Below are positions 1-12,237 of a stretch of DNA of 64,000 bases, piece after piece. The stretch is from Rotaria sp. Silwood1. Taxonomy: Eukaryota > Rotifera > Eurotatoria > Philodinida > Philodinidae. The stretch lies in the NCBI GenBank assembly GCA_905250075.1, contig CAJNOP010000078.1, forward strand, positions 679,781 through 743,780, written 5' to 3'. The number at the start of each line of letters is the position of its first letter. Position 1 is the first letter of the stretch. Both the position numbers and the translations under genes were made by a program. Below the pieces are notes generated by a model, which ran no database searches, was not told the DNA's origin, and was given only the letters and a program-made list of their open reading frames with translations.

Positions 1-2515
1 GACATTCATCAGCAACACGTCGAATCATTCCAAAACGTTCACCTGGTTTAACAACAGTTTTTTTAGTTACTTTTGCTCGTTGATCAGTTGTTAATGGTTT
101 TAAACTTCGTTGCCATTCATCAACAGTAACTAATTCCATTGGTAAATAATGTGATTTATTTTTATCAGCTGGATTAAATAATTCAACAACAGGTAATTGT
201 GGATAACGTAAACGAATTTTCCATTTTTCTTGAAAATAATCTGTAACACTAATTTGTTCACCTTCACCTTCACCATGATCTTTAGAAAATGTATATTCAT
301 TTGATGAAGGACCAAAGGATTTTAAACGATATTTTCGAATTTGATTTGTATGTGATGTTGCAAACCAAAGAGATTTTAAGATTTTACGTACTAATAATGG
401 TTGATCTTTTGGTGAAATACCTTTAAATAAATATATTTTTGTTATCTATTTTTATTTCACCAATTGAGATTCGAATATATTTAAAGAAAATATTCAAATT
501 AATGGAAATAGTACTCATAGACGTCTTCGAACTGTCTTGCAAGTAACGACTTCATTTTTATAACTATATATGTTAATATTATCATCGATTTACTACGATT
601 TCAGCTTATTGTAAAAAACTTTTAGTCGAAAATTTTGCTGATAAAAAAAGATCTATTCTGATTTCGTTTTCTGGTCTTCGCTTGTTGAGTTATCAGAATT
701 TTACTCCATATTTGCCATGGGACTATAAAATTGATCATCGAATTTCAAGCTCGAAATTTGACCATAGCTAGATCGTATAGTCACTGAAAATAGTTTAAAG
801 TTTGGACCATATCCTTGCTAAGATATTCAGATTTCGCAGAAACGCCTTTATTTGCACTGTTTAAAAAATAGGATGTTTCTATGACAAGTGCATATTTTGA
901 TACGGATATATTTCTTCTAGCTGAATATTTGAGTTGCTTCTAATGATATTTATGGGCAAAATTTTAGTCCGAAATTCGTTCATTCAGGGTCTTAGCGATT
1001 CTTCAACTCGTAGGAAAAAATTGAATAGACCACATATAAGTCGATAGGTGAAGATCAAATGAAAAAATCAAACAGACTTTTTCTCCATTAATCAATGCTG
1101 ATCAATGACAATAATCTCAAACGATAAATGATTGAACAGGTAGAAACTTTTCTTCGTGCAATAAAACAAAAAATAAATTTGATAATATTTAAATGATGAT
1201 AATAGAAAAAAAAAAGGTTTTGAAAAATATTTTTTCTATGATAAACTCACCATTTCTTCTAATATCTTGACCTAAATAACAGGAAATAAATTCAACTAGA
1301 TTATAATTTTGATAAAAACAACAAAAATTATTATTAATATTCAATGTTGGACCACGTTCACCAAGTACCATAGCTTGATAAAATCCTGATGCTAACCCAC
1401 GACCATCGCCTTAATAAAAAGCAAGACTTCACCAATGAAAAAGAAAAATAAAAGATTTTTTTTTTTTTATTATTTTGTTGAATATTTTACCAAGATCATC
1501 TAATTTTTGATTTTTTGGATATGATTGATTTTTAATAGTAATCATTTCAGCTCTTTGTGTTTGTTTAAATAAAGTTTCTAAAATTCTAACAGGATCATGA
1601 GGACGAACTGGAATTCTTCGTTTAATAAAATCGAATATTGTCTTTAAATCATAAGTTTTAACAAGATTAATAAGTAAAAAACGAAAACGATTTGTTCGAC
1701 CTGTTTTCTTATGAACTATTTCACATTCATATTCTTTTTTCAATGTTAAAGTTAAATTTTGTGTTGAATATAAATTTCTTCCTTCATCATACCAAATAAG
1801 TGGAAATTGTTCTCGTTCAATTATTTTTCTCATAACTTGAAAACGTTCATCTTTTTTTGATGGACGCCATGAACCATCACGCAATAAAATTTCAACATCA
1901 ACATCAAATTGATAAAGTATTATTGGTTCATTTATATTTAGAAATTCTATTTTAAAATGATTTGTATAAAGTTCAATTCGTTGACCAACTAAAACAATTA
2001 ATCGAATAAAACAAAAAAAAAAAACGTTTTTTTATCAATATTTTACCACGTCCAGGTTGTGCTGGTCGTCGTGCAAGTGATATTAATTGAGAATCTGGTA
2101 CAGCAGAACGTAATGGTGGACGAATAAATGAACGTGAACGTTTCTTTGTATCACTTCCTATATCTGATGAAGTCTTTGGTACGGCAGATGTTGAAACAGA
2201 TTCAGTGAATGTACTTGATTGACTAGAAGAAGTTAACGGTTTTTCTTCTACTCCAGTTGTTGAATATGAACGACGTTGAGAAGGTTCAGATGAACTTTCC
2301 TCTGGACGACTTGGACGGGCTAATAATATATATGAAAACAAAAATAACTCTCATTTATATTTAATAAATAAATACATACGACGTTTAGATGATCGACGTT
2401 CTTTATCATCATCTAAATAAATTAACTTATTTTAAATAAAAAGTTTTTTTCAAAAAAAAAGAAAAAAACAATGAAATATACCATCAGGGCGATCTCGACC
2501 TCTCTGTGATGCCAT
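1..2515 (-). CDS. Argonaute protein, 5' part (N domain, L1, partial PAZ); gene runs off the window
   Basis: Small-RNA-guided silencing protein. Six exons in frame on the minus strand: 2482-2515, 2380-2412, 2047-2319, 1491-1988, 1251-1409 and <1-420; every junction is GT..AG and the phase is kept. The start MASQRGRDRPD at 2515 opens a Ser/Arg/Glu-rich tail of about 113 residues. An Argonaute N domain follows (VGQRIELYTNHFKIEF, then RPSKKDERFQVMRKIIE), then the L1 segment containing GDGRGLASGFYQAMVLGERG, then the PAZ domain from about residue 333 (ISPKDQPLL ... VTDYFQEKW ... LPVVELFNPADK). PIWI and MID are beyond position 1, so slicer residues cannot be judged and AGO versus PIWI class is uncertain; the N domain and L1 look AGO-like. 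Four introns are 58-103 bp, but intron 421-1250 is 830 bp and probably holds an insertion. Confidence 0.9.
421..1250 (-). other. Long (830 bp) Argonaute intron
   Basis: The donor GTGAGT follows 1251 on the minus strand and the acceptor lies just before exon base 420. The intron is about ten times longer than the gene's other introns. It has no open frame worth calling and no terminal repeats that I could delimit; it is AT-rich filler or a decayed insertion. Confidence 0.6.
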
Positions 2516-2783
2516 TTATCAATTATTGTTTTATTAATATTAATTTAGATTTTTTATTTACTAAATCAAAATAAATCAATCAAATTATTTTTAAAAATTA
2601 TTCACGAAAATCAACGTGTGTTTTTTTTTAATTAATTTTGAAAAATTATCTAAACTATACTTACATATTTTCATTAATCAATATGTTCATTGTTTAACAA
2701 ATAAAAAAAACTCGAAGTTTTCAAAAAAAGTCCTATTCATAGATGCACATATATACATTAATATATCTATCCCTTTTCATATA

Positions 2784-4250
2784 CAGTAGCTGTCAAAATT
2801 ATTTATCCATCTCTAATAGATAACCTTGTTTTCCTCGGTATGCCAATAGTACGGTAGCTAGAGATCTAGTGTTTTTATCATCACATACCTCATGATGTCT
2901 AGTCCAAATGTACTTGTTTTCAGCATCTAATTTACTTTTATGTTGGATTCTTTTCCAAACATTGTGAAACGCAGTTAGTTTTTTTTTTCGCATTTCAAAA
3001 CTATTCACTCAAATAAAAAGAAAAATGTATCTTTACTTCATACTCAATATTAGTATCATATATATTGATTTAGTCAAGTATTTGAAACATTAAATATCAT
3101 ATTTCGAGTGATAAGAAGCAATAGAATCAATAAAAAAAATATTTATTTTTCTAGAGAAACAACCTCATACACAAACCTTGACACTGTTGAAGAAATGAAA
3201 GTTAGTTTTATTGAATCCAAGACGATTTTTAGCAAAAAATATGGAGGAGAAATGAGTACAAAGTGTAAAGCATGTCACTTGAAAACCATCTGAGCAAAGT
3301 TTAGTTTATAAAAATCTAAAAATAATCAAATTAATTATTATAAATATGAATCATTTCTATCAAAACTTGCGTCTTAGACAGCAAAAAGTAGAATTTAAAA
3401 AACAACGTAAAATAGGCGCCAAAGAATAATTACACGTTACAATTTAAGACATGCAATGATGCACAGAGCAACTAAGTCCATGTAAGAATCAGATAAAAAA
3501 TGAGTTACTGAATATTGGCGCTTATTCGACGTTTTTTATAATGGCGCAACAATAGTATTCTGGGCTTTGTAACCTATTGACTCTAGTTCTTAAATTTAAA
3601 TTTTTGAAATGTTTAGGTATAATTGAAACCGCTCTATTTGACTATGAAGTTTATTTTAAGTTTACTTCTATTTTTTGTTTTCTACGACCCAAGTTTTAGT
3701 AGAAATGATTCATATTCATAACAGTTAATTTGATTATTTTTAGATTTTTATAAATTAAACTTTGCTCAGATGGTTTTTAAATGACATGCTTTTACATATT
3801 GTAATCACTTCTCCTCCATATTTCTTACGAAAAATCGTCTTGAATTCTATAAAAGTAACTTTCATTTCTTCAATAGTGTCAAGGTTTGTGTATGAGGTTG
3901 TTTCTCTAGAAAAATAAATATTTTTTTTATTGATTCTATTGCTTCTTGTCACTCGAAATATGATATTTAATGTTTCAAATACTTGACTAAATCAATATAT
4001 ATGATACTAATATTGAGTATGAAGTAAAGATACATTTTTCTTTTTATCTGGATAAATAGTTTTGAAATGCTAAAAAACTAATTGTGTTTCACTATGTTTG
4101 GAAAAGAATCCACCATAAAAGTACATTAGAACTAAACATCATGGGATCTACGATGGTAAAAACTGGAGTTTTCTAGCTTTCGTACTATTGGCATACCGAG
4201 GAAGACAAGGTTATCAATTAGGGGTGGGTAAATAATTTTGACAGCATTTG
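2784..4250. mobile_element. Foldback (long inverted repeat) Tc1/mariner-type non-autonomous element, 1467 bp
   Basis: The left end, starting CAGTAGCTGTCAAAATTATT at 2784, is mirrored at the right end, finishing AATTTTGACAGCATTTG at 4250. TA dinucleotides flank both sides (2782-2783 and 4251-4252) as a target duplication. The arms are about 600 bp each (roughly 2784-3397 and 3663-4250) and clearly similar along their length, with a loop of about 265 bp. The same 60-65 residue frame is open in both arms, at 3108-3293 (+) and 3755-3952 (-), with scattered substitutions. It does not look like a DDE/D transposase and I do not assign it a function. The TA duplication and the end sequence suggest mobilisation by a Tc1/mariner (IS630-like) transposase supplied in trans. 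Confidence 0.8.
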
Positions 4251-4252
4251 TA

Positions 4253-5150
4253 TTTACATATATCCACCAATTAAATCATTATCTGTTCCTTTCTTAGTTC
4301 TCATAGATGCTTTAACAATTATCTGAAAGTAAACAAACATGTTTAAATATTTCATATTTAATTCTAAAATTAATAATAAGGATTCATTTTCATATTTATC
4401 AAATCATTGAAGAAGCAAAATTAAATTTGACTCTAATAATTATCGTATGATATTATATTGAATCAACTTTAAGATTGACGTAAAAAAACCTATTTCAGAA
4501 AGGACAGAGGCTCGTAAGAATGTATTTTGTTCCCTTTTGATTTTCAAGGTCAAACCCAATTGAGTCCTATATAAAATGAAAAGTCATGAAATTCTAACCA
4601 TTTTGATGCTACAATCGAGGCATATTAATTCAATCAATGTCGCGAACAGAGTCTCTCTTTAGGACGTACTAGATGAGCAGTTAAGGCTTGATACTAGTCA
4701 TCAATGCGAGTGTTCCTTGGATAGAAAATAAATAAAGGTAAAACGTGATTTACAACAGAAATCGAAATCCGTTACCTGACCGGATCTGACTAGTAGACAC
4801 CAGTATTTCACCGGCTCAAAAGTTTTGAAAAGTTTTCTTTGTTAACCTTGCTGTTGCTCATAGAGACTAAGATGTCACAGGTTTTTTTGTCAGAACTCGT
4901 AAAAAGCACTCGAAACATATGTTATTTTAATCATTTGTTCTGATTTTCTTTTTACAAGATTCGTAATAATGATGTCTTTTACATGCATTCCTAAACTGTT
5001 TTATACTTGGAGCATTTTTTTCTAAAGTTCGTTTTTAAAAAAACAAATACGCCATTTGTTCGCCGGTTTTCACTGAAACTTCACAGGTTGAACGTATTAT
5101 TCTCACCATTCGAACCGAACAAGTTTACCATTTCTCAACCAGTTCCAGCT
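4253..5150. other. Gene-free interval
   Basis: No sustained coding frame, RNA gene or clear repeat was seen; AT-rich sequence between two foldback elements. Confidence 0.5.
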
Positions 5151-5858
5151 GTGATTTAAAGTTATTCTGATAGTTCTTTGTTGAGGCTATATTTTCATAA
5201 TAGTGCCATTCATTTAAGATAACGTTATGAATTCACTAGATTCTATAAAAATATTTCATTGATTAAATTTCGAATCTGAAATTCTCATTTCTATTCTAAT
5301 TGTTATGTAATCATTACTCTGTGAATGAAATCTCTTCCATACTTAGTTCACTTTAAATAAATATCATATTTGAAAACCGCACAAAAAATATGTTTCAAAC
5401 ATTTTCTGCGGCTTTTTAGTTAGTGAAAGGTTCACTTCTGGTCATCTTTCAGAAATGCATGAAAAAATGAGTTTAGTTTAAAAGTGATTGTAACACTGAA
5501 AAGCAAATTCTAAACTGGCTTATTACTATTTGAAGACGAAAATACCTATGACTAAACAATAAAATAGTTATTTTTATTAGTACTCGTTTTTTTTCGCAAA
5601 TTTGTGAAAGAGGATCAGAGGTTAACCTTTCACTAAATAAAAAGCCACAGAAAATGTTTGAAACATATTTTTTGTGCGGTTTTCAAATATGATATTTATT
5701 TAAAGTGAACTAGTATAGAAGAGATTTTAGAGTTGAAATTTAAGCAATAAAATATTTTAATAGAATCTAGTGAATTCATAACATTATCTTAAATGAATGG
5801 TTCTCTATTATGAAAATGTAGTCTGAATAAAACACTATCAAAATAATTTTAAATCACT
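5151..5858. mobile_element. Foldback element, about 0.7 kb
   Basis: Two arms, about 5151-5455 and 5610-5858, are inverted copies, both containing GTGATTTAAA at the outer edge and AAACCGCACAAAAAATATGT further in. The left arm carries about 50 extra bases near 5290-5340. No transposase frame is present. The boundaries are where similarity fades; no target duplication was recognised. Confidence 0.65.
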
Positions 5859-8565
5859 GTTTACCTTTATAATATCCTGTTCACAGCTAAGATTGAATCA
5901 AAATGATCAGACAATCCTGACTTTTTGTTCTATATATGGCTCAATAGGATTAGACCTTGAAAATTACAAAGAAATAACATATGTGCTTACACACCTTCGT
6001 CATTTCATTTTTCTCCATTTAATTGCCAGCTATTTATCGATAATTAGGTCGCATAATTATTTCAAACACCATTTAAGTACTATTAAAAAAAAACACTTAC
6101 ACGAATTTAATCTGAATAAAACGAATAAATCCTTCTTGAAAAAAATAGTATCTCATTATATTTGAAAAAAAGCATTATTTCGCCTAGATAATGTATAAAA
6201 CGAATGAATGAGTGAGTCTATAATGGTGCACGTGCGTTTGAAAAGAAGGTTAAGCGACGTGATCAAGCAATCATAATTTTGTTCTTCCTTATAATATATA
6301 CATTGTAAAAAAATGGGTAATATCGTGTACCATCAAATGATAATAGAAGCTTGTTCATTCTTATCATTGTTCTCATCAATATACATAAAAAACTAAACGC
6401 CAAAGCGAATAACATTTCAACTGATATTTTTTTTGTCTAAGGATATCACACTCGTTTAGAGAAGAATAACTCGTATATAATCAATGGAGGACGATTGAAA
6501 ATTATGGTAATTTTTGAATAATTATACGATTATATATCAATTAATTAGATTTGCTGTTTTTATTTTCAAGTAAAACTTTTTTCTTTTCTATTATAATTCG
6601 AAATTAGAAAACTAATTTATTATTATATAAACAAAAAAGAATAAAAGATATAATAAGTATAATTCGTGTTCCAAATAAGACATGTGTTTATAGCTCATCA
6701 AATGCTTTTAATTGGAAAAAATCAAAACCTACGTTATTAAAGATTAGACTGAAAAAATGAGAGAATATTAACAGATGAATTATTAATGAAAGTCTACAAT
6801 TATTCTGCAATTCGTTATTCAAGATAAAAGAATTAAATCAACTTTTTATTATTTTTAACAACAATAGATTTATTTCGAAATGGAAAAAAAAAAGAAAAAG
6901 ATTTTCTTCAAGTCTATTTTAGAAAAATTTGTCTTATAAAAGAATCATTTGAATACGATGATTGATTAAAGTAGAACATTCAAGTCATTTGACTTAGTTT
7001 AAAATCTTTAATCGTGAATATTATTATTCGTTTCTTAAACTGTATTAGAATTCGGAAAAATAACAATGACCTACTCAGTTGGCAAGCCATTGTTGTCATT
7101 CTCCTATTGTATATGGTCTCTATGTAAGAAAACTCATAGATCTTTTTTTTATGTCCAACATAGTTGATTTTAACTTTTTCTGGAATAATATCTAAATATT
7201 TTTTAAGTTGAAGTTCCTCCGATGATTCATTCCATGTCATAGGACGTCATTGCATAGGACTTCTTGTGGCACGTATATTGACTTATATATAGTCATCTAA
7301 ATCCTATAGTCTCATTGTGCAAACATATCTTTTTACTGTTTTTTTAGCTTGCGTTTTCTTTTCTTTTGTCTCTAATATGAATGCAAAAACGGATTTTGCT
7401 TTTATATAAGATAAGAGAACAAAAAAAAAAGTAACGAGCGTGAAGTCAATGATTGTAAATGATAGTTCTTTCTTTTTAAATCTTTTTTAATTTCTACTTC
7501 GAATGAAAATGATATACTAAATAGAGAAAATTGTTGTTAAAAGAAATCGTTTGAAAATATTCGAATTCTAGTCGAAAATTTTGAGATCTATTCTACAGAT
7601 GATAAAAAACAAAATATCGAAGAATAGAAAGATATGCTATGAGAATATGATTATCTTTTCAATAATGAAAAATTTTTTCTTTCTTCATTCTTTAGAAAAG
7701 TCAACAATTAATATTACAAGAGAAAAAAAGGATCGTGTACTTTTCTAATCATAAACTTTCTCATTGATAATTAACAATTTCTATTAGTTATAAAAAATAT
7801 TTTTATAAATTAGCGAAAAGGTTACTTGAAAGTACTCTACTAATTTCGTATAAGATAAGAATTACTATACAATCAAAAAATCAATGAAGGTTGATAAAAG
7901 TAATCATTAGAACATAACAATAAGTTTCATATATAATAATCTAATCATTTAAAAAAGATACCAGCTCAATAATAATTCTTCCTGGGATTGAACTAATGAC
8001 ACGTACACAGAATGTATAAATATGGAAAAAGAATTCTTTCAGTAAGAAATTAGTAAAGAAAACTGCTCTGAACATTGAACTTGTTTTAGACCAAAACAGA
8101 AACTTAGATTTTCTGTAAAGAAAGTTCTGATATTCACTTCGTGGAGCGACATATAGTTTATTCTATAACTCGGCATTGTAATTGTTCAATATCTACTTCA
8201 AATTTTTACAGTATATATAAAATACAAAGATTTACGAACGGTAAAAAATTCGGTCTTTGATCTGATTGTATCGAAAAAAAACTTTATATTATATAACACA
8301 CTGTAGAATGGTATGATTTCTTTTCTATTGAGAGAGTATCTAGAGTGACGATTTCAAATTGAGTCTGCTTGAAAATATTCTTTTTTTAAGTATAGAAAAT
8401 AGCGATTTAATTTTTGTCAAATGTGAGTTATTGTCGATTACTCATTTTTCTTGTATAATTTAGTAGAAATTGTACTGTACACCATATATATGGTTTAATA
8501 TTGAGTAGAATGTGACATGAGCATAGAGTATAATAAAATATCTTTATCATTTGGTGTCATGTGTG
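5859..8565. other. Gene-free interval
   Basis: Only short chance frames, for example an 86-codon frame at 6980-7240 (-) and a 90-codon frame at 5893-6165 (+), with composition like the surrounding AT-rich DNA. No splice-supported gene, tRNA or repeat array was seen. Confidence 0.45.
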
Positions 8566-8762
8566 GTATATATACCACTTCAAGTATAATGGATTTTCTT
8601 CTTGTTTTATCATACATTCTTGGTTGGTATTCTCTCCATATATTTCAATACGTCTACCGTATCCGAGATAGACGTGTTCGAATGTATGGAGAGAATCTCA
8701 ACCAAGGATGAATGATAATACAAGGAGAAAACCTATTATACTTGAAGTGGTTATATATATCA
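8566..8762. repeat. Near-perfect palindrome of about 200 bp (miniature inverted-repeat element)
   Basis: Left arm from 8566 (ends ACCACTTCAAGTATAAT) and right arm to 8762 (ends ATTATACTTGAAGTGG) fold on each other with only scattered mismatches around a loop of about 10 bases near 8665. Two overlapping short frames (8517-8711 and 8708-8950) cross it and are by-products. It resembles a small MITE with no coding capacity. Confidence 0.7.
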
Positions 8763-10450
8763 CGTTCGGCACCAAAGGATTAATTAGAAATTGTTTTGAT
8801 CAATTTTTAATTTTTCGTCATGAATCATTATTAAAAGTTGCTTTTCACTCAATATGTCGAAGAGATAATTTAAAGTTTTTTTGTTTTGATATTTTTATTG
8901 ATTTAAATGATATATCTTTAAAAATTAAAGAAATGAAATCAAACGAATGACATTAACGTCTTTTCAAATAATCTCGATAAATTTTGATCGATCGTGTTTT
9001 CATTATTAAAACTAATAATTTCAATTAATCTCGTTCTTCTCAAATATATGTTAAAAATAATTCTAAAAAAAGAATCAAAACTTAAAGATCAATTACGATC
9101 TTGACAAAAACAAATATTTTTTGAATTAGAATTGATCAAAACATTCTAATTAATATGCCTAACTTTTGTACTGTACCTATCCAAGAAATACGATAAAATT
9201 TAAAAAAGAAGACTCAAATAGTTTCTTGTCTCATTTCTTTTGTTTATCGAAATATCTCATTGAGTTCCTGATAAAACAGTAAAGATACTCATAAACATAT
9301 ATTTGACTGTTTTGAAAAATACATATGTGAAAGTAGAACAGAATAATATATTCTCTTTATATACATCTAGTGTTAGTTTAATGAATAAAATAAAGTTAAT
9401 TTGTTCAAATAAACAATTTAATACAAAAATGTATTAATCGATTAAATAAGAATAATTATAAAAAAACAACTTGAAATAATCAAGGTCATCTAATGTGTGT
9501 ATCTCTCCTTGAGTATTTTCGCTTTCTCTTTTCGTTCTGAATTTACCTTGACAAATATAAGATTTCAAGGTTTTCTAAAAAATGACAAGAATTTCCAAAT
9601 GAAATTCTCATAAACGAAGAGTTTATTTAAGAAGAATGAATCTTACCTTTATCTTTTTCAAATATAGATGAATATGGACAAACGTGATAACGTACTAGAA
9701 ATCACTATTTATAATGTTTTGTCTTTGATGTTGCTGCAACCAAGAGAGAACAAAAATTGTTGACAAAGCGCTTTTTTTTTTATAACTTACATTGTGGTTA
9801 AAAAAAAGGAGAACGCAAAAAAAAATTCCTATTTGCTTTAAAAATTACACATAGAGAATATTTGGTTTGTTTTTTTTTTCTCATTAAAACTATCTGAACA
9901 GATAATAAATATAATTATTGATAGATAATTAGTTTTTCTAATAGATCATATTTATATTTGCATGTATCTTTCATAGAGAATAGAGATGGCTGACAAAATT
10001 TAATGATTACATTTAATTGGTAGCACTTTTATATGTCTTATTGAATATCTATATGATCTTCCAAATAGAGAGAGAGTGTGTCACAAATGGATCGTATCTA
10101 TTTATTTAGTGAAACAAATAAAAATAATCAAATTTATTGTAATCAGATTTAGTAGCGAATAAATATTTAATAATTGTACGGAGAGAAATCATAGAAGTTA
10201 AAATATATATACATTTTATTTTTTGAATTGAAAAATAATAAGATTTATAAATCTTCATCAATGATTTGTTTTATTTTTATTTTTTTGTAAAGGATTTTAT
10301 GTTTGAAAATTTTGGTTTATCATCAACATGGTTTATTCAAGGTAATTGTGAGGTTTTATTGATAAAATTAAAACCAGCCGAAGTCAATGTTAATCTTAAA
10401 GTGCTATGAAAACTAGTATCTTAATTGATTGCACAATAAATTTTTCATGA
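8763..10450. other. Gene-free interval
   Basis: A stretch at about 8764-8947 (+) keeps an open frame of 60 codons ending in TGA and might be the end of a decayed gene, but I do not recognise it. The rest to 10450 is AT-rich with many stops in all frames. Confidence 0.4.
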
Positions 10451-10454
10451 ATTA

Positions 10455-11372
10455 ACGATACAACTATTGAGCAAATATCTGTACGCATCTCCTACCCAAG
10501 AGATTCGATTGATAATTTAAATAAACTATTTCTTGCCGTTATTTATTATTATAAAGGAGTCTTATATAGATATTCAGTTGGTCACTATATTCATATATTT
10601 TTATATTGAAGTCAATTCGTTTTTTTAGAAACTCATTATCCGATCACACGTGAATTAGCTTTTCAAACTGGTTTTATTGTCATTTCTGTTGAGTATGATG
10701 TTATTCATCCAATTGACAAAAAAAACCGGTTTCTTTTGTGGCCTTTAAAATTGTTTTGTAGATATCATTTAGCACTAGAGTATTCGCTTTCAGCGAGACT
10801 CGATGATTGTACGAAAATAACTATGTATGTGCTTGATATAGATAATGTGTAAAAGTAGTTCTCGTCTTAGAATATAATTCTATCCTGTCATTCAATTTTT
10901 CGATTTCATTTTTCTATCGTATTTACAAACAACTATAAATATTTTTGATTTTGAAAGTGATGGTTTAATTCTTGAATTATATCTTAATAATAGCATTAGT
11001 GATAGTATACTTGCCAATAAATAATCATAGAATAATTGAACAAAAGAAACAATATAGTCGATATCATTGATTAGTCATTTATTTCAAACAAATATCAACA
11101 AAATTACAAAGATCCAATTACTGATAACATTGATGATTATGTAGATTTCATTAAAAATGCTAAACAAATATTAGATTAAGATTTCGCATCATCATTTGTC
11201 GTGAATGAGATATTAGCTAAATTATCAGCTATATATGTACTCAATATTGACCATAATAGATTAAGATAATGAATGATTTATTTATGGAGCTCGTTTGAAA
11301 GTCAATGGAATAAGTGTGATGCATCAACATTTTGAAAATATTTATCATAATTCGTTAACATTTATTGAATGA
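10455..11372 (+). pseudogene. Decayed alpha/beta hydrolase (hormone-sensitive-lipase / arylacetamide-deacetylase type)
   Basis: Fragments in order match this esterase family. At about 10481 VRISYPRDSID leads into a YYYKG where the HGG oxyanion motif is expected. At 10632-10707 HYPITRELAFQTGFIVISVE is the strand-2 region, preceded by a plausible TTTTTTAG acceptor. Near 10765 YHLALEYSLSA stands where the family has RLAPEYPFPA. At about 11230 IYVLNIDHNRLR matches the segment around the catalytic Asp, and at 11285-11372 YGARLKVNGISVMHQHFENI and the end of the domain finish with TGA. Stops and frame changes separate the pieces and the GXSXG nucleophile region is not recoverable. Remnant intron signals suggest decay of a resident spliced gene rather than a processed copy. 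Confidence 0.7.
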
Positions 11373-11602
11373 TTATTCAAATTCGACATTTATCATGACA
11401 CATACTCAAAGATATTCTTTATTTTATTTGTCTCTCAATATCGAAAAAATTTCAATCAAAGAACAATCAAATTTAAAGTTTATAAATTTTTTTAAAATAA
11501 AAATCGAATAAAAATTACTTTTATTTAGAAAATTCAATTCTAATTAACTGTACAAATGTATGGATGATTCCCTCCCGCTTAATTTCTTTTTGTTTTAGCA
11601 TT

Positions 11603-12128
11603 TTTTGTTGTGGGTGATGTGGTGATATGAAAGCACTATGTTAGACCTTGGACATTTGTCGTTCCACTAAGAAAAATAATAAAGATAATCTCTATAGAAA
11701 ATAGCGGAAAATGATAAGTATTTCGACGATGAAGTTATCGAAACTCGATCTATGTACAAGACAAACACGATATCCGAGATCCGCATTAAAAATTACACTA
11801 AAAACTCTATTTCCCATTGTGACATACTTACCATCTAAGTTATAGCGTTACTGTTTCAACTTTTTATTCTTTAAACATTTCTCTGTCATTCTCCAAAGAC
11901 AACATTTAGATGGTAAAGATGTTACAATGGGAAATTCGATTTTCAATACTGATTTCGGATATCGTGTTTATCCGCACATAGACCAAGTTTGAGTAACTTA
12001 AACGTCGAAATATTAATCATTTTCCGCTATTTTCTACAGAGATAACCCTTATTGTTTTTCTTGATGGAACTACAAATGTCCGAGGTCTGATATAGTGCTT
12101 TCATATCACCACACCACCCACAACAAAA
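11603..12128. mobile_element. Foldback element, 526 bp
   Basis: The ends TTTTGTTGTGGGTG (11603) and CACCCACAACAAAA (to 12128) are exact mirror images, and the arms continue inward to about 11830 and 11910 with good similarity, including a shared GTGATATGAAAGCACTAT. No coding capacity. Short frames crossing it at 12027-12209 and 12095-12454 are shadows. Confidence 0.75.
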
Positions 12129-12237
12129 GAAAAATATATACGAATGGAAAAAAGCGCCAACTCCTTTATAATTGTCACGGTTCGTCAGTTCTATATTTTG
12201 GCACCTCATTAGGCCGCATTGCCAAGTTTAAAAAAAG

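Noticed and set aside
2799-3008. 69-codon frame in the foldback arm as a transposase piece
   Set aside because: The mirrored copy in the other arm is full of stops and no DDE/D or helix-turn-helix motif is present.
8517-8950. Two overlapping frames of 64 and 80 codons that could be small membrane proteins
   Set aside because: The first half is generated by the arms of the palindrome at 8566-8762; the remainder matches no family I know and has local base composition.
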